DNA of 43,409 bases from Nitrososphaerales archaeon (GTDB lineage: Archaea > Thermoproteota > Nitrososphaeria > Nitrososphaerales > Nitrososphaeraceae), in NCBI GenBank assembly GCA_029237525.1, contig JARBAU010000090.1:1-43409 (forward strand), in the 5' to 3' direction. The notes below the pieces were generated by a model. That model saw nothing but the letters and a program-made list of their open reading frames with translations. It had not been told where the DNA came from and did not search any database. Shown here in pieces: positions 41,175 through 43,409 of the stretch; the first letter of the stretch is position 1; the number at the start of each line of letters is the position of its first letter. Position numbers and translations under genes: made by a program.

Positions 41175-42155
41175 CTATGGTACTAGACTCATTGAAATAA
41201 GTCTTTTCCAAGATCTATTCTCGAATACTTTGGGGTCGTGCCCTTTCATATTAACTTTCATCGATGCTCGCTTAGTCAAGTAGAGTGAAAACGAAGCTAT
41301 TGATCGCCAAAATCTATCGTGACGAGCTGAGAGGAATGAATTAAGTGCCCATCGAACAGCCTTATGTGCTCTAGGGTAGTGTGTCAAAGAGTAATCGAGT
41401 AGGGATTCCCTTGAGCTGGCCAAAACATATCTCGCATGTTCATAAAGTTCAGCTTTTGTTGCATATTGTGCTAGATCAATTTTGAATCTACCTTTGCGCA
41501 TTCCAGTCAAAATTGAATCGATATCGTTATCTGATTCGATAGTGTTAACGCATCTACCCAGAGTAGAGGAAACGTGAGAATCGCTGCCTGATATGGTTTT
41601 CATTTGATTATCCTTCGAGAATTTTTCTGCCACAATGTTCGAAAAAATGTCGATATTGTTACTGTTGAACGATTCCATCAAATCACACATACTTGCTTTG
41701 TTTCGAATACCGTTTGAAACTGCAAACGGGTGAGCAGCACATGAGATGGCGGATTGTGATCGAATTGCATCCAATGTTTCTTCGAGGCTCATTCCACTCC
41801 TTATTTCCTCCGTAATGCCATATGCTAATACATGTCCAAGGTTATTCAATGTAATTTCTTGAGCTGGATAAACGTTGATTGTTCTATATTTTTCGTGATT
41901 CTCCTGATACTCGAGCATTTGCCTGTAACCGTCAAGCGTATTATGATTAGTTATGAACAAAACATCTAATTCTTGGACAAAAGCCCGCTCAAACTGCTCT
42001 TGAATACTGACCCCACAGTCAAAAGGAATTCTGTCAGAATTATTTCTATAATTGGAATATATGTTGTGACAATGAAGTTCTGCCTTTAATATATCGGCCG
42101 TAGCTAATAACCTAAAAAAAGAGCGAGAGCCGCCAAATATATATATATCTGACAA
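41175..42155 (-). CDS. PHP-domain metal-dependent phosphoesterase
   Basis: 326 residues. PHP motifs in order: ELHCHNIYSN (H28 and H30), FITNHNTLDG, PAQEITL, AAHPFAVSNG, and SGSDSHVSSTLG, which make a trinuclear metal site. The last 95 residues form a basic helical extension (WALNSFLSARHDRFWRSIASFSLYL) beyond the usual PHP core, perhaps for RNA or membrane contact. Relatives include RNase AM/YciV-like and nucleoside-phosphate phosphatases, and also histidinol-phosphatase; the his cluster here already has its own phosphatase candidate. The start is TTG 42155, but its first codons contain a perfect TATA-like run (42138-42148), so the true initiation is uncertain. Confidence 0.82.
   Translation of the reverse strand: MSDIYIFGGSRSFFRLLATADILKAELHCHNIYSNYRNNSDRIPFDCGVSIQEQFERAFVQELDVLFITNHNTLDGYRQMLEYQENHEKYRTINVYPAQEITLNNLGHVLAYGITEEIRSGMSLEETLDAIRSQSAISCAAHPFAVSNGIRNKASMCDLMESFNSNNIDIFSNIVAEKFSKDNQMKTISGSDSHVSSTLGRCVNTIESDNDIDSILTGMRKGRFKIDLAQYATKAELYEHARYVLASSRESLLDYSLTHYPRAHKAVRWALNSFLSARHDRFWRSIASFSLYLTKRASMKVNMKGHDPKVFENRSWKRLISMSLVP
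42138..42148 (-). promoter_or_regulatory. TATA-like run at the PHP gene start
   Basis: Alternating AT overlaps codons 3-6 of the PHP frame. As a TATA box it would start transcription near 42115, inside the annotated N-terminus, where no in-frame ATG, GTG or TTG precedes the metal-binding H28. Either the run is coincidental or initiation is unusual. Confidence 0.35.
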
Positions 42156-42350
42156 ATTTTGTTCTGGAAGGATTCACTGACAGATCTAGATCATCACTGG
42201 TTGATGCTATGAATCCAGCGAGTAATACGACTTGTCTTAAAAATCTCACTCTCGTGTGATTCTATTAAAATGTTATCTCCTGCACATCGGGTAAGATTTC
42301 TAGATTAATTAGAAACAGTTTTGTTAGTGTAACCACTAAGTTAAATCATC

Positions 42351-43409
42351 TTGGTCCCGCTTTTTGACTTTTTGAAAAAGAAAAATAAGGTTAAAATTGA
42401 AGAACCATCACAAACTTCGAGTTTTAACGATACTACGTCTGATCACAATGATGATTTAGCCGTCAATCGACCTGCTTCCAAGTTAGATAAACCATCGACT
42501 CAACAAAGTAAAGTGAGCGAAATCAGAAAGCAGATATCAATATCAGAAGCAATGGTAATACTGCATACAAGGGATGAGTTCAAAATCAACGAATTGGTAT
42601 CAGAACTAGCACCAATAAGATCCTCAGTTGAAAAGGTTCTGAGAAGTACTGAAAAAATAGCGGATGACCTTGAAAAAGATAACATTAAGGTAGAGGAACC
42701 ACGTTTTGAATCAATTGTCGAAAATTCGAGAAAAACGATAATTATGTCGTTGAGGAAGGAGTCATCATCTGTAATTAGTACCATCACAACATTAGACGAT
42801 GTCATAAAATTTGAAGCCAGATTGGAATCAATTGTCAATAGATTTAGTGCTCTTAGTGGTTCTCATAGTAGAGTTCTAAATGCGTTTGTAAAAAAATATG
42901 CTTCAAAGCTACAAAGTGAATCTAATGCCATATCCAATTTGTCCAGAAAATGCAAAGCAAGAGTGACAGATTATCAAACGTTCAAGCAATCAATTAACAG
43001 CACAGAAGAATTGCTTAATTCTCTCTCAGAACATACTAATTCAATCAAAGTTGGTCGCGACACGATTGTCAGAATTGAGTCAGAAATTAGGCATTTGCAA
43101 AATAAACTCGATACAAAAGCAAATGAATTAAGCCAACTACAAGAAAGTAAAGAGTATTCTGAAATCTCTGCTCTTGAAAATGAGATTATAGGACTGGAAA
43201 CGGAGGAGAATGATATTTGTCAGCAAACAGTAGATTTATTCGGACATATTAACAGGGCCATAACTAAATACTCTTACGGCATTCCTGCGAAAAAGGATCT
43301 GTCCATGAAGCTCCAAATAATGGCAACCGAACCATGGAAGATCTATTATAAAGATAATCAATTTGATCAAGTCTTGTTCAAGCATCTGATAAATTCTCGT
43401 GATCGCCGC
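42351..43409 (+). CDS. Coiled-coil protein, 5' part (runs off the window)
   Basis: An uninterrupted frame of 353 codons from TTG 42351, the first possible start after an in-frame stop at 42342-42344, to the last base of the window. After a basic N-terminus (FDFLKKKNKVKIEEP) and a polar linker, almost everything is helical: SEIRKQISISEAMVILHTRD near 56-75, then long coiled-coil blocks, notably RIESEIRHLQNKLDTKANEL and ENEIIGLETEENDICQ around 241-292. A more compact part then begins (ITKYSYGIPAKKDLSMKLQIMATEPW). The codon use is regular and there is no signal peptide. SMC/SbcC-like or tether-like roles are possible, but no ATPase motif is visible in this part. The reverse frame at 42500-42838 is its shadow. 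Function unknown. Confidence 0.75.
   Translation, partial: MVPLFDFLKKKNKVKIEEPSQTSSFNDTTSDHNDDLAVNRPASKLDKPSTQQSKVSEIRKQISISEAMVILHTRDEFKINELVSELAPIRSSVEKVLRSTEKIADDLEKDNIKVEEPRFESIVENSRKTIIMSLRKESSSVISTITTLDDVIKFEARLESIVNRFSALSGSHSRVLNAFVKKYASKLQSESNAISNLSRKCKARVTDYQTFKQSINSTEELLNSLSEHTNSIKVGRDTIVRIESEIRHLQNKLDTKANELSQLQESKEYSEISALENEIIGLETEENDICQQTVDLFGHINRAITKYSYGIPAKKDLSMKLQIMATEPWKIYYKDNQFDQVLFKHLINSRDRR

Noticed and set aside
42500-42838. Reverse 112-codon Ser-rich frame
   Set aside because: Shadow of the long forward coiled-coil gene that continues to the window end.
1-43409. CRISPR array, insertion sequence or toxin-antitoxin/defence island
   Set aside because: No regularly spaced repeats, transposase motifs or recognised defence genes were seen; the AbrB-like gene has no adjacent toxin.

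Overview
The window is from an AT-rich thaumarchaeon (Nitrososphaerota), most likely a soil-type ammonia oxidiser of the Nitrososphaera/Nitrosocosmicus group. Support for this: archaeal TATA boxes lie about 25 bp upstream of many starts, giving leaderless or short-leader genes; archaeal ribosomal protein L40e, an archaeal-type AspRS, an F420H2:NADP oxidoreductase and a half-size CtaA are present; and there are cupredoxin, PspAB-like and PhaE-like proteins. The low-GC Nitrosocosmicus assignment is inference from base composition and gene content only.

Layout. (1) 1-3200, plus strand: the end of a plastocyanin-like cupredoxin, half-size heme A synthase/COX15, an iron-type alcohol dehydrogenase that may be the semialdehyde reductase of the 3HP/4HB carbon-fixation cycle, NpdG, and a small membrane protein. 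(2) 3380-7700: an accessory stretch with PspAB, a secreted I9 inhibitor-like protein, two unknowns, a PhaE-like protein and a phasin-like helical protein. (3) 8097-12600, minus strand: an aspS-gatC-gatA-gatB operon, suggesting a tRNA-dependent amidation route. (4) 12840-19942, minus strand: a tight histidine cluster hisG-hisD-hisC-HAD-hisB-hisH-hisA-hisF. Its HAD phosphatase is the probable histidinol-phosphatase; hisI and hisE are not here. An internal TATA box precedes the HAD gene. (5) 20035-23903: class II HMG-CoA reductase (isoprenoid lipid precursor), aspartate kinase with two ACT domains, and CobJ/CbiH of cobalamin synthesis. (6) 24119-34263: a gene-poor accessory region of secreted, zinc-ribbon and membrane microproteins, a tRNA-Val(UAC), TatA, a membrane-anchored Kelch propeller, and a hidden AbrB-like microprotein. 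(7) 34800-37713: two convergent single-domain response regulators, a split-barrel flavin-type protein and an esterase. (8) 38143-43409: a zinc microprotein, L40e, a large radical SAM protein with a cobalamin-binding-like N-terminus, a membrane microprotein, a PHP phosphoesterase, and a coiled-coil protein running off the window end.

Seven genes were found by reading the sequence directly: the cupredoxin fragment, microproteins at 24119, 25572, 32131, 38143 and 40933, and the open-ended coiled-coil gene at 42351 (L40e at 38725 is likewise very short). No CRISPR array, insertion sequence, integrase or recognisable defence system is visible. The items most worth following up are the radical SAM protein (possible tetraether-lipid ring or other C-H chemistry), the PhaE/phasin-like pair without PhaC, the lone PspAB, and the HAD phosphatase of the his cluster.
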